A stretch of 12,499 nucleotides of DNA from an uncultured bacterium (GTDB lineage: Bacteria; Bacillota; Clostridia; Oscillospirales; Oscillospiraceae). The position numbers were made by a program, and so were the translations under genes. The stretch spans positions 1 through 12,499 of the forward strand of contig CAJMLC010000046.1 in assembly GCA_905214155.1 (NCBI GenBank), given 5' to 3'. Shown piece by piece: positions 6,440 through 12,486 of the stretch; the stretch's first letter is position 1; the number at the start of each line of letters is the position of its first letter. The notes beneath the pieces were generated by a model. That model saw only the letters and a list, made by a program, of their open reading frames with translations. It was not told where the DNA came from and did not search any database.

Positions 6440-7484
6440 GGCCTCTCCCGCCGCCACCGTCCTCACCGTGCTGGTGCTGGCGGCGCTGTTCGTCTGGCGG
6501 ATGCTCAGCCCGGAGGACGGCAAAACGCAGATCACGCTGCCAAGCGGCGAGCTGCACGTCTGGTTCCTCGACGTCGGGCAAGCGGATTCCAGTCTGCTCG
6601 TCTGTGACGGACAGGCGATGCTCATCGACGGCGGCAACGTCGACGACGCGAGCTATGTCGTCTCCAGTTTGGGGCAGTACGGCGTCACATCGCTCGACTA
6701 TGTCATCAACACGCACTGCGACGAGGACCACGTCGGCGGCCTCGCGGGCGTGTTGGCGAAGTTCCCGGCGGGGCATGTCTGGTCGAGCACCGCGGAATAT
6801 GGCACGAAGGCGTTTTCCAACTTCGTGAAATACGCGAACGAACAGGGCCGCGACATCGAAATTCCGTCCCCCGGAGATACCTTCACGCTCGGCGAGGCGG
6901 AGATCACCGTGCTCGGCCCGCTGCGCGACTATGAAAACAACAACGAAAACTCCATCGTTCTGCGCGTCGACTATGGCGAGACGAGCTTCCTCTTCACCGG
7001 GGACATGGGCATCACAGCGGAGGATGAGCTGGTCGAGTCCGGCGCGCGGCTGGACGCGACGGTCCTCAAAGTCGGGCACCACGGCAGCGCCGGATCGACG
7101 GGCTATGTCTTCCTGCGCGAGGTCATGCCGGACTACGCCGTCATCTCCGTCGGCACGGACAACTCCTACGGCCATCCGACCGAGGCGGCGCTCAGCCGTC
7201 TGCGGGACGCGGACGCGCAGGTCTTCCGTACCGACCTGCAGGGCGTCATCCACGCGGTCAGCGACGGGCGGAACGTCACGTTCGAGACCGAGCGCAGCGC
7301 GACGGAAGCGCAGCTGAATCCCACGATCCGGGACGCCGCCGAGGTCTACATCGGCAACGTCAATTCGCAGATCTTCCACGTCTCGACCTGTCACAGCTGT
7401 CCGTCGGAGAAGAACGCCGTGCGCTTCGACTCCGTCTGGGACGCGATGGCACAGGGGTATCGCGCCCACAGCTGCGTTGAATAA
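6414..7484 (+). CDS. ComEC/Rec2-like MBL-fold metallohydrolase with C-terminal Ada-like metal-binding module
   Basis: A 356-residue protein, probably membrane-anchored and facing outward. Residues 14-31 are one hydrophobic segment after a basic N-terminus. Residues 48-290 are a metallo-beta-lactamase fold of the ComEC type: WFLDVGQADSSLLV, LIDGG, the metal motif HCDEDH (H101, D103, D105, H106), FTGDM (D197), VLKVGHHGS (H222, H223) and NSYGHP (H254). Residues 311-356 resemble the Ada-type zinc module often found at the end of such proteins (VYIGNVNSQIFH...C...N.VRFDS...A...GY). Here the terminal CxxC is replaced by AHSC and an additional CHSC lies at 326-329. GGAGG lies seven bases before the ATG, inside the MATE gene. 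A nuclease role is plausible but unproven; this is not the competence channel itself, which has many helices. Confidence 0.85.
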   Translation: MARKQDRRKASPAATVLTVLVLAALFVWRMLSPEDGKTQITLPSGELHVWFLDVGQADSSLLVCDGQAMLIDGGNVDDASYVVSSLGQYGVTSLDYVINTHCDEDHVGGLAGVLAKFPAGHVWSSTAEYGTKAFSNFVKYANEQGRDIEIPSPGDTFTLGEAEITVLGPLRDYENNNENSIVLRVDYGETSFLFTGDMGITAEDELVESGARLDATVLKVGHHGSAGSTGYVFLREVMPDYAVISVGTDNSYGHPTEAALSRLRDADAQVFRTDLQGVIHAVSDGRNVTFETERSATEAQLNPTIRDAAEVYIGNVNSQIFHVSTCHSCPSEKNAVRFDSVWDAMAQGYRAHSCVE

Positions 7485-7785
7485 AGATCTTCATCGGGGA
7501 GACCATTGGTCGCCCGGTTTCTTTGCGCCCCCATTCTTTTCTTTCTCTTCTTTGAGAAAGAAAAGAACCGCCGCGGCGTCAGAAGAAGCCAGCTGCATTC
7601 CGCTTCCGCCGGGGCGGCGAAAACTCCATATCCGCAGCCTTCTTCTTCCTTCCCAAATTGTGACCGTTTCACTGGGTCACAATTTGGCCATTTGGAATTT
7701 TACAACGCCGCACGCGATCTTGATGATGGCGCTCAGACAACATTTACGGATACGGTTTGTAAGGGCTGCGTATCCCATATATGCA
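7485..7785. repeat. Gene-free gap rich in inverted repeats
   Basis: No supported gene. Visible structures are: a perfect 14-bp stem of pyrimidine/purine arms TTCTTTTCTTTCTC and complement (7534-7547, 7554-7567); an AGAAGAAG...GCTGC arm (from about 7581) matching GCAGCCTTCTTCT (ending near 7647) with a 3-base bulge; a perfect 13-bp stem CCAAATTGTGACC/GGTCACAATTTGG (7653-7665, 7675-7687); and GGATACG/CGTATCC (7748-7754, 7769-7775). None has a convincing U-run for the upstream gene. They look like intergenic palindromic repeats; copies elsewhere in the genome would decide this. Confidence 0.5.
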
Positions 7786-7814
7786 AAAAAGAGACGCCAA
7801 ATGGCGTCTCTTTT
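7785..7814 (-). terminator. rplS intrinsic terminator
   Basis: GAGACGCC (7791-7798) pairs with GGCGTCTC (7803-7810), extended by A:T pairs. Read on the minus strand, the stem is followed by a T-run. It starts ten bases after the rplS stop codon; the mirror A/T flanks mean it may also act on the plus strand. Confidence 0.87.
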
Positions 7815-7823
7815 CTGTTTGCA

Positions 7824-8165
7824 TCAAACCTTTTCCTTGACCTTGGCAGCCTTGCCGAGACGGTCACGCAGGTAGTAAAGCTTCGCTCTGCGGACCTTGC
7901 CGTGACGAACGGTCTCCACGTCGACCACGTTGGGCGCGTGAACCGGGAAAACCTTCTCGCAGCCGACGCCGTAGGAAATGCGGCGAACGGTGATGGATTC
8001 CTCAATACCGCCGTGCTTCTTGGCGATGATGGTGCCCTCGAAGATCTGGATTCTCTCGCGGGAACCTTCCTTGATTTTGACATGAACACGAACCGTATCG
8101 CCGACGTTCATTTCCGGCAGTTCCTTCTTCATGTACTGGCTGGTCAGAGCCTTCATCAGATCCAT
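7824..8165 (-). CDS. rplS: 50S ribosomal protein L19
   Basis: A 113-residue basic protein with the full L19 pattern: MKKELPEMNVGDTVRVHVKIKEG, then RIQIFEGTIIAKKHGGIEESITVRRISYGVGCEKVFPVHAPNV, and the basic C-terminal segment HGKVRRAKLYYLRDRLGKAAKVKEK. Length matches the usual 113-118. L19 sits at the interface of the two ribosomal subunits. I choose the ATG at 8163-8165: AAGGAGG lies 11 bases upstream, and the frame's longer start would contain that ribosome site. It has its own promoter, a leader of about 95 nt and its own terminator, so it is a single-gene unit here, without the usual trmD or rimM neighbours. Confidence 0.97.
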   Translation of the reverse strand: MDLMKALTSQYMKKELPEMNVGDTVRVHVKIKEGSRERIQIFEGTIIAKKHGGIEESITVRRISYGVGCEKVFPVHAPNVVDVETVRHGKVRRAKLYYLRDRLGKAAKVKEKV

Positions 8166-8266
8166 AATGCTTGTCCTCCTTAAAATTAAGGTGTTCATGC
8201 CGCAGGAAATGCCGCTGCGCCGTAGCGCCGGCTGCGACAGAGGACCATCCTTTCACAGACCTGATT

Positions 8267-8295
8267 AGTCTACCACACTCTCCGCCCAAAATCAA
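8267..8295 (-). promoter_or_regulatory. rplS promoter with structured leader downstream
   Basis: TTGATT (8290-8295) and TAGACT (8267-8272) are spaced by 17 bp, giving a start near 8260. The following leader of about 95 nt is GC-rich and can fold (for example GCCGGCGC with GGCGC arms). It might hold an autogenous L19 control site, but I cannot match it to a known L19 leader consensus. Confidence 0.65.
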
Positions 8296-8323
8296 GGATT
8301 ATTTTCGGATTTTTGCTGGATTT

Positions 8324-8860
8324 TCAAGATTTCTTCGCACCGAGGGCCTTCATCACCAGCGGCCCGACCAGCAAAGCCAGCACGCCGCCGATCAGCGCCG
8401 TGATCAGCTGCGGCCACGTGAACGCCGCCGTCACTGTTGCGTACTTTGCCTGCGGCACCACGTTCGGGGCCACGAGCTTCACGAGCACGATGTAGAGCGC
8501 CAAAAACTTCAGTACCGCGCCCACTGCCATCGAAACGATCGCGGCCACGGCCTTCTTTTTCAGCAGGAACGCACGCACCAGCAGCCCGAAGATCAGCGCA
8601 TACACCGCGTTGCCGAGCGCCACACACGGCACCAGCGCAACGAACGCCGGCCCGATGCCGAGCAGGTAGGCGCAGAACGGCGACACGATCGCCACCGTCA
8701 GCCCCGACCACAGCCCGCCGATCAGCGCGGCCATCGCGATGACGAGGTTGACGCACGAGCCGGTCACGAACTGGCCGAGGCTTTTGGTCACAAATTGCAG
8801 GCAGAGCAGCAGCGCAAGGCAGATGGCCGTCCGCGCGATCCATGCAGTTTTTTTCATCAT
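8324..8860 (-). CDS. ECF transporter S component-like membrane protein
   Basis: A 178-residue, very hydrophobic protein with about five to six membrane segments. The stretch LGQFVTGSCVNLVIAMAALIGGLWSGLTVAIVSPFCAYLLGIGPAF at residues 28-73 resembles small clostridial proteins annotated as ECF-transporter S components; the Gly-rich ALIGGLWSG turn and the conserved size support this, though it is more divergent than the S component at 3644. The C-terminus is basic (KALGAKKS). GGAGGAG precedes two adjacent ATGs (8860 and 8857); either could start translation. It is transcribed divergently from a Crp/Fnr-type regulator, from a promoter with a perfect -10 and no clear -35, where a palindrome sits at about -41, so activation by that regulator is likely. 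The rplS promoter begins 29 bases after its stop codon. Substrate unknown. Confidence 0.7.
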   Translation of the reverse strand: MMKKTAWIARTAICLALLLCLQFVTKSLGQFVTGSCVNLVIAMAALIGGLWSGLTVAIVSPFCAYLLGIGPAFVALVPCVALGNAVYALIFGLLVRAFLLKKKAVAAIVSMAVGAVLKFLALYIVLVKLVAPNVVPQAKYATVTAAFTWPQLITALIGGVLALLVGPLVMKALGAKKS

Positions 8861-8874
8861 TTTCTCCTCCCAGC

Positions 8875-8903
8875 TTGTAATCTGTTTCCATTATAGCTAT
8901 ACT
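8875..8903 (+). promoter_or_regulatory. Promoter of the Crp/Fnr-family regulator gene
   Basis: TTGTAA (8875-8880) and TATACT (8898-8903) are 17 bp apart, predicting a start near 8910. It overlaps the divergent promoter on the other strand, so RNA polymerase could occupy only one at a time. Confidence 0.6.
8890..8895 (-). promoter_or_regulatory. -10 box of the divergent membrane-protein gene
   Basis: A perfect TATAAT on the minus strand, 30 bases before the ATG, predicts a start near 8883. No recognisable -35 is present at 16-18 bp upstream; the palindrome at 8916-8931 covers that region instead, as expected for an activator-dependent promoter. Confidence 0.6.
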
Positions 8904-8915
8904 GAAAGCAGAGCA

Positions 8916-8931
8916 CGTTGCATCTGCAACG
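8916..8931. promoter_or_regulatory. Candidate Crp/Fnr-type operator
   Basis: A perfect 16-bp palindrome, CGTTGCA-TC-TGCAACG. Its core GTTGC-N4-GCAAC has the 5-4-5 spacing of Crp/Fnr sites. It is centred at about -40.5 relative to the predicted start of the leftward membrane-protein gene and covers about +7 to +22 of the rightward regulator transcript. This suggests activation of the former and self-repression of the latter (inference). Confidence 0.55.
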
Positions 8932-8948
8932 AAACAGGAGGATTTTCC

Positions 8949-9641
8949 ATGATCTCATCCCAGGATCTTCAAATTCTGTCCAGCACGCACCTCTTCAGCG
9001 GCTTTTCCGAGGAGGCCCTCCGCGCGCTCTGCGCGGCGCTGCGGCCCTCTGTGGCGGAGCTTCCGCGCGGCCGCTTCCTCTGGCGGATGGGCGAACAGGT
9101 GACGCAGGCGGGGATCGTCCTCTCGGGCCGCATCGAGGCGTGGCACTATTCCGCCTCCGGCCATGCCGACCTTGCCGCGGTGCACGAAGCGGGCGGCGTC
9201 TTCGGCGACGTGCTGATGTCCGCGCAGACCGTCGGCAGCCCGGTCGAGCTGCGTACCGCCGCCGATAGCCGCGTCTTTTTTCTCTCGCTTGCGTCGCTGC
9301 TTGCGCTCTGCGCGGCGGGCGGCGACGAAGACTGTGCGCATCTTCTGGAAAATCTGCTCCGCGAGGTCTCGGAGAAATACTGGCGCCTGCAGCGCCGTAT
9401 CCAGCGCCTCTCCATTCCGGATGGCCGCCGCCGTCTCGCCGATTTTCTCTGCGCGCAGGGCGCTGCGGACTTCACGCTCCCCATTTCCCGGGAACAGATG
9501 GCCCGTCAGCTCGGCATGGAACGCAGCGCGCTCTCGCGCCTGCTTGGCCGGCTCCGGGACGAGGGGCTCCTCCGCTGGGACCGTTCGCACTTCGTCCTTC
9601 TCGACCCCGCCGCCCTCCGATCCCTCGCCGACGACGCCTGA
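8949..9641 (+). CDS. Crp/Fnr family transcriptional regulator
   Basis: A 230-residue regulator. Residues 1-120 form the cyclic-nucleotide-binding-type beta roll (LFSGFSEEAL, GRFLWRMGEQVTQAGIVLSGRIEAW, GGVFGDV). A long dimer helix follows (about 125-155), then a Crp-type winged helix (about 165-230) with ISREQMARQLGMERSALSRLLGRLRDEGLL as helix-turn-helix. The recognition helix keeps the Ser-Arg pair of Fnr (SRLLGR) but lacks the Fnr glutamate three residues before that serine. The cAMP-contacting FGE...R-S/T motif is not conserved and there is no N-terminal cysteine cluster, so the ligand is probably neither cAMP nor an Fe-S cluster. The ATG at 8949 has CAGGAGG upstream; longer in-frame starts would run into the divergent gene. 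It likely controls that membrane-protein gene and itself. Confidence 0.88.
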   Translation: MISSQDLQILSSTHLFSGFSEEALRALCAALRPSVAELPRGRFLWRMGEQVTQAGIVLSGRIEAWHYSASGHADLAAVHEAGGVFGDVLMSAQTVGSPVELRTAADSRVFFLSLASLLALCAAGGDEDCAHLLENLLREVSEKYWRLQRRIQRLSIPDGRRRLADFLCAQGAADFTLPISREQMARQLGMERSALSRLLGRLRDEGLLRWDRSHFVLLDPAALRSLADDA

Positions 9642-9644
9642 CCT

Positions 9645-9675
9645 CAAAAAAGGCCCCTCCAACGGAGGGGCCTTT
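9645..9675. terminator. Bidirectional terminator between the regulator and exonuclease genes
   Basis: A perfect 12-bp stem AAAGGCCCCTCC/GGAGGGGCCTTT (9649-9660, 9664-9675). A run of six A on its left gives a six-U tail for the minus-strand operon; on the plus strand the tail is shorter (TTTCCC). It lies between two converging genes, 3 bases past one stop and 13 past the other. Confidence 0.88.
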
Positions 9676-9688
9676 CCCAATTCATCAT

Positions 9689-10381
9689 TCACACAAACGT
9701 GAGCTCTTCCTCATAGAGCTTTCCGCTCCGGTCATAGCCCTGCGGCTTGTAGGTGATCGACCCGATGGCCGGCTTCGGCGCGCCAAAGCGCGGATTGTAG
9801 CCAAACAGGTTGATATACCGTTCCAGATCGGCGCATTCCGCCTCCATCGCCTCAAGCAGCTCAAATGTCGCCGTTGCGTCGTCGATGGCCCGGTGCGTGT
9901 TCTGTGTCTGCAAGCGGTACGCCTCTACGGCGTTCGCCAGCTTGTGCGGATAGGGCCGCCGATCCTTGTAGACCGTCATCGCGTCCAGCATTTTCACGCC
10001 CCGCAGCGCATCCGCCATGCCGTGCGCCCGCAGGAAAAAGTAGAGGAAGCAGAGGTCGAACTGCGCATTGTACGCCACGATCAGCGTCCGCCCCGCGCGG
10101 AGCATCTCCGCGAACCGCTCCGCCACAACCGGCTTTTCCAGCCCGTCATCCGCCAGCATCTGCTCCGTGATTCCCGTCAGATTCGTGATCATCGCGGGCA
10201 GATGTCTGCCCGGCGAGAGACGGATGAACTCGTCCATCTCCTCCCGGCGGAGCGCCCCGCCCTCCTGCGTCAGCTGCAGCACCGCCAGCTCGATGATCTC
10301 ATCCGTGCGGCAGTTGATGCCTGTCGTCTCCGTATCGAGCACGAGCAGGCTGTCAAATTGTGAAAACAGCGTCTCCAGCAT
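9689..10381 (-). CDS. 3'-5' exonuclease, DEDDh (DnaQ/PolC epsilon-like) family
   Basis: A 230-residue stand-alone exonuclease domain. The catalytic residues can be read: Exo I LVLDTETTG (D16, E18), Exo II YNAQFD (D109) and Exo III HRAIDDA (H163, D168), so it should be active in two-metal 3'-5' hydrolysis of DNA or RNA. A C-terminal tail of about 45 residues (ERYINLFGYNPRFG...) follows the domain; no polymerase, helicase or BRCT part is fused. I start it at the ATG at 10379-10381, two bases after the hslO stop, with GAGGA upstream; the frame runs further open within hslO but that part is out-of-frame hslO sequence. It is the last gene of the yerC operon. The biological role (proofreading, repair or RNA turnover) cannot be assigned. 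Confidence 0.88.
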   Translation of the reverse strand: MLETLFSQFDSLLVLDTETTGINCRTDEIIELAVLQLTQEGGALRREEMDEFIRLSPGRHLPAMITNLTGITEQMLADDGLEKPVVAERFAEMLRAGRTLIVAYNAQFDLCFLYFFLRAHGMADALRGVKMLDAMTVYKDRRPYPHKLANAVEAYRLQTQNTHRAIDDATATFELLEAMEAECADLERYINLFGYNPRFGAPKPAIGSITYKPQGYDRSGKLYEEELTFV

Positions 10382-10383
10382 AC

Positions 10384-11274
10384 TCAGTCCTCGCGCCGAA
10401 GCTCTTCCAGCAGCTCCGCGACCTGCTCCGGCGTATAGTCGTAGATGTGGTCGCAGAACTGGCAGTCGATGTGGATGGTCTCTCCTTCGTCGACGATGTC
10501 CTGCAGTTCCTGCTCGCCGAGGCTGATGAGCGTCCGCGTCACACGCTCGCGGCTGCAATAGCAGCGGTATTCCACTGGCGTCCGCTCCAGGATCTCCAGC
10601 TCAAACGCACCGAGCACCGTGTGCAGGATCGCCGCGCCCGGCAGCCCGTCTTCCATCATCTCCGTGACGTTGCCCGCTGCGCGGATGCCGGCCTCGATCT
10701 TATCGATGACCTCGTCCGGCGCTCCGGGCAGCAGCTGCACAAGGTATCCGCCCGCACACTTGACCGACTGATCCGTGTCCACGAGCACACCCAGCGCGCA
10801 CGCCGTCGGCGTCTGCTCGCTCCGCGCGAAATAATCCGTGATGTCCTCGGCGATCTCGCCGGTCACAAGCTGAACGCTGCCGACATACGGCTCCTTCATC
10901 CGCAGATCGCGGATGACCGTCAGCGTCCCGTCCGTGCCGACCGCCGCGCCCACATCGAGCTTGCCGCGGTGCTTTTCCATCAGGCTGATCTGCGGATTTT
11001 CCACCCATCCGCGCACATTGCCCTCCGCGTCCGCCACGGCCAGCAGCGTCCCGAGCGGCCCGCCGCCCTTGACCTGCAGCGTGATCGACCCGTCCTCGAT
11101 CTTCTGCATATTGCCCATCATCGACGCCGCGCTGAGCAAACGCCCCAGCGCCGCCGTCGCCGTCGGCAGCGTTTTATGGATCTGTCTTGCGCGCTCCACG
11201 ATCCCGGTCGAGGTGATGGCCACGGCCTTCACCCATCCGTCCTTCGTCATCGCGCGTACCAGTTCGTCTTTCAT
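10384..11274 (-). CDS. hslO: Hsp33 family redox-regulated molecular chaperone
   Basis: A 296-residue cytoplasmic holdase that is switched on by oxidation of its zinc-bound cysteines. Family stretches include RAMTKDGWVKAVAITSTGIVERARQIH, TATAALGRLLSAASMMG (about residues 40-56) and ITLQVKGGGPLG. The C-terminal zinc/redox switch is intact: CYC at 238-240 (in YRCYCSRERV) and CQFC at 271-274. Length is normal. The ATG at 11272-11274 overlaps the methyltransferase stop in an ATGA tetranucleotide, with AAAGGA upstream; the frame extends further upstream only as shadow sequence. The exonuclease gene begins two bases after its stop. Placement with yerC and a methyltransferase gives no clear functional theme beyond a stress or housekeeping unit. 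Confidence 0.96.
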   Translation of the reverse strand: MKDELVRAMTKDGWVKAVAITSTGIVERARQIHKTLPTATAALGRLLSAASMMGNMQKIEDGSITLQVKGGGPLGTLLAVADAEGNVRGWVENPQISLMEKHRGKLDVGAAVGTDGTLTVIRDLRMKEPYVGSVQLVTGEIAEDITDYFARSEQTPTACALGVLVDTDQSVKCAGGYLVQLLPGAPDEVIDKIEAGIRAAGNVTEMMEDGLPGAAILHTVLGAFELEILERTPVEYRCYCSRERVTRTLISLGEQELQDIVDEGETIHIDCQFCDHIYDYTPEQVAELLEELRRED

Positions 11275-12020
11275 GTTATTTCCTTTCTCGCCGCGAGATA
11301 AACGCGCAGCTCGTCCTCCTTCGGCGCGCGGCACTTCCGGTTGCCGAAGACGTCGATCTTTGTAAATCCGGCCTCCCGGAGCCAATCCGTCAGTTCCTCT
11401 GCCGTGTACGCATACTCGATATGCTCCTCGAACGACCGTTCCCAGACCTTGCCGCTCCGCTGAAACAGATCCATCCCGTAATAGCAGAGCCGCTTTTTCG
11501 GGTCGAACTCCGTCCGCCACACGCAGTAGGTGTCCTCCGTCTCGTCGAGGAACGTCTGCCCGGCCAGCCCTTCGAGCTTGTAAGGCGTATTGATGTCAAA
11601 GAGGAACAACCCGCCTGGCGTCAGCGCCTCCTGCACCCGCCGGAACGTCTTCTGCACATCCACCGGCCGCGTCACATAATTGAGGCTGTCCAGCGCGCAG
11701 ATCACGCTGTCCACCTGCTCCGGCAGGCGCAGCCGCTGCATCGGCTGACAGACGAAAAACGGCCGGTTTTCCGCCAGATGCGAGCATTTTTCGTCCGCCA
11801 CCGCGAGCATTTCCCCCGAAAGATCCGCGCCGATCACGCGATACCCATGCTCCGCCAGAAGCACAGAGAGGGAGCCGGTGCCGCAGGCCAGATCCAGCAC
11901 CGTTTCGGGCCGGAGCCTGTACCGCCTGAGCAGCGTCTCCCAGAATTGCAGTATTTTTTCGTAGGGAATGTCGTAGGTCAGCGCGTCATACGACGCGGCG
12001 AGCGCCTCATAGGCGCTCAC
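11271..12020 (-). CDS. Class I SAM-dependent methyltransferase
   Basis: A 249-residue methyltransferase of the Rossmann-like class. Motif I VLDLACGTGSLS begins at residue 41, motif II acidic residue D66 is in VIGADLSGEML, and VICALDSLNYV (about 107-117) and LTPGGLFLFDINTPYKL (about 132-148) are the usual later motifs. The N-terminal MSAYEALAASYDALTYDIPYE is typical of the YqeM-like subgroup of Firmicutes, whose substrate is unknown. The start is a GTG (12018-12020) with GGAGGAAG upstream; it overlaps the yerC stop as GTGA, and its own stop overlaps the hslO start as ATGA. It is thus the middle of a translationally coupled chain. No substrate-recognition domain is evident, so I give no specific reaction. 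Confidence 0.9.
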   Translation of the reverse strand: MSAYEALAASYDALTYDIPYEKILQFWETLLRRYRLRPETVLDLACGTGSLSVLLAEHGYRVIGADLSGEMLAVADEKCSHLAENRPFFVCQPMQRLRLPEQVDSVICALDSLNYVTRPVDVQKTFRRVQEALTPGGLFLFDINTPYKLEGLAGQTFLDETEDTYCVWRTEFDPKKRLCYYGMDLFQRSGKVWERSFEEHIEYAYTAEELTDWLREAGFTKIDVFGNRKCRAPKEDELRVYLAARKEIT

Positions 12021-12316
12021 TTTTCTTCCTCCGCCAGCCGTGCAAAGATCGTGCGGTAGGCGTCCGTGCCGTAATTCAGGCTGCGGTTCACGCGGCTGAT
12101 CGTCGCGCTCGACGCGCCGGTCTTCTCCAGAATGTCGTTGTAGATGAGGCCCTCGTTCAGCAGCTTGGCCACTTCAAATCGCTGCTCCATGGCCTTCAGC
12201 TCCGAGACGGTGCAGAGGTCGGTAAAAAAGTCGTAACACTCGTTCAGATCCCGCAGCTGCAGGATCGCGTGATACAGTTCGCTTTCCGGATCAGAATGCT
12301 TATTTCGATTATTCAA
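12017..12316 (-). CDS. yerC: YerC/YecD family TrpR-related DNA-binding protein
   Basis: A protein of 99 residues from the TTG start. It has the YerC pattern ELYHAILQLRDLNECYDFFTDLCTVSEL, then a TrpR-like helix-turn-helix around LNEGLIYNDILEKTGASSATISRVNRSLNYG. B. subtilis YerC is about 104 residues and its role is poorly known; likeness to TrpR is structural and does not imply tryptophan binding. The frame has an ATG at 12346, but that codon lies between a predicted -10 and the predicted start of transcription and has no ribosome site. TTG at 12316 is preceded by AAAAGGAG at good spacing, so I prefer it. First gene of the operon; its stop overlaps the methyltransferase start by four bases. 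Confidence 0.9.
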   Translation of the reverse strand: MNNRNKHSDPESELYHAILQLRDLNECYDFFTDLCTVSELKAMEQRFEVAKLLNEGLIYNDILEKTGASSATISRVNRSLNYGTDAYRTIFARLAEEEK

Positions 12317-12348
12317 GGCAAAATGCTCCTTTTCTGTTCTGTCCATTC

Positions 12349-12377
12349 ATATTAACACTTTAACGCTTGAAAGTAAA
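12349..12377 (-). promoter_or_regulatory. Promoter of the yerC-methyltransferase-hslO-exonuclease operon
   Basis: TTTACT (12372-12377) and TAATAT (12349-12354) have a 17-bp spacer, each matching consensus at four of six bases. The start would be near 12342, leaving about 26 nt of leader before the TTG codon at 12316. Confidence 0.6.
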
Positions 12378-12449
12378 GCACCATTTGTAAAGTTTGCATG
12401 AATTCTTCCATTCGCCGCATCCCCCGCCGCAGCGGCTCCAAAATAGAAG

Positions 12450-12486
12450 CGTCATTGCGAACCAGTGCGCACACTGGTGTGGCAAT
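12450..12486. repeat. Intergenic palindromic repeat at window edge
   Basis: Inner perfect arms ACCAGTG/CACTGGT (12461-12467, 12472-12478) and outer arms ATTGC/GCAAT (12454-12458, 12482-12486). The GTCATTGCGA...GTGGCAATC layout is a familiar form of dispersed palindromic element in Firmicutes genomes. The region from 12378 to the window end otherwise shows no gene. Confidence 0.6.

Noticed and set aside
5078..6637. Long minus-strand frame (519 codons)
   Set aside because: Antisense to the MATE gene; the composition (Arg, Asp, His, Gln) is typical of a high-GC shadow frame and there is no ribosome site or known motif.
7485..7823. CRISPR-like or tandem repeat array
   Set aside because: The stems differ from each other and there are no regular repeats with spacers.
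12017..12316. YerC as a classical tryptophan repressor linked to the Trp T-box operon
   Set aside because: TrpR resemblance in this family is a structural relation of the helix-turn-helix; it lies 9 kb away, and the importer already has T-box control.
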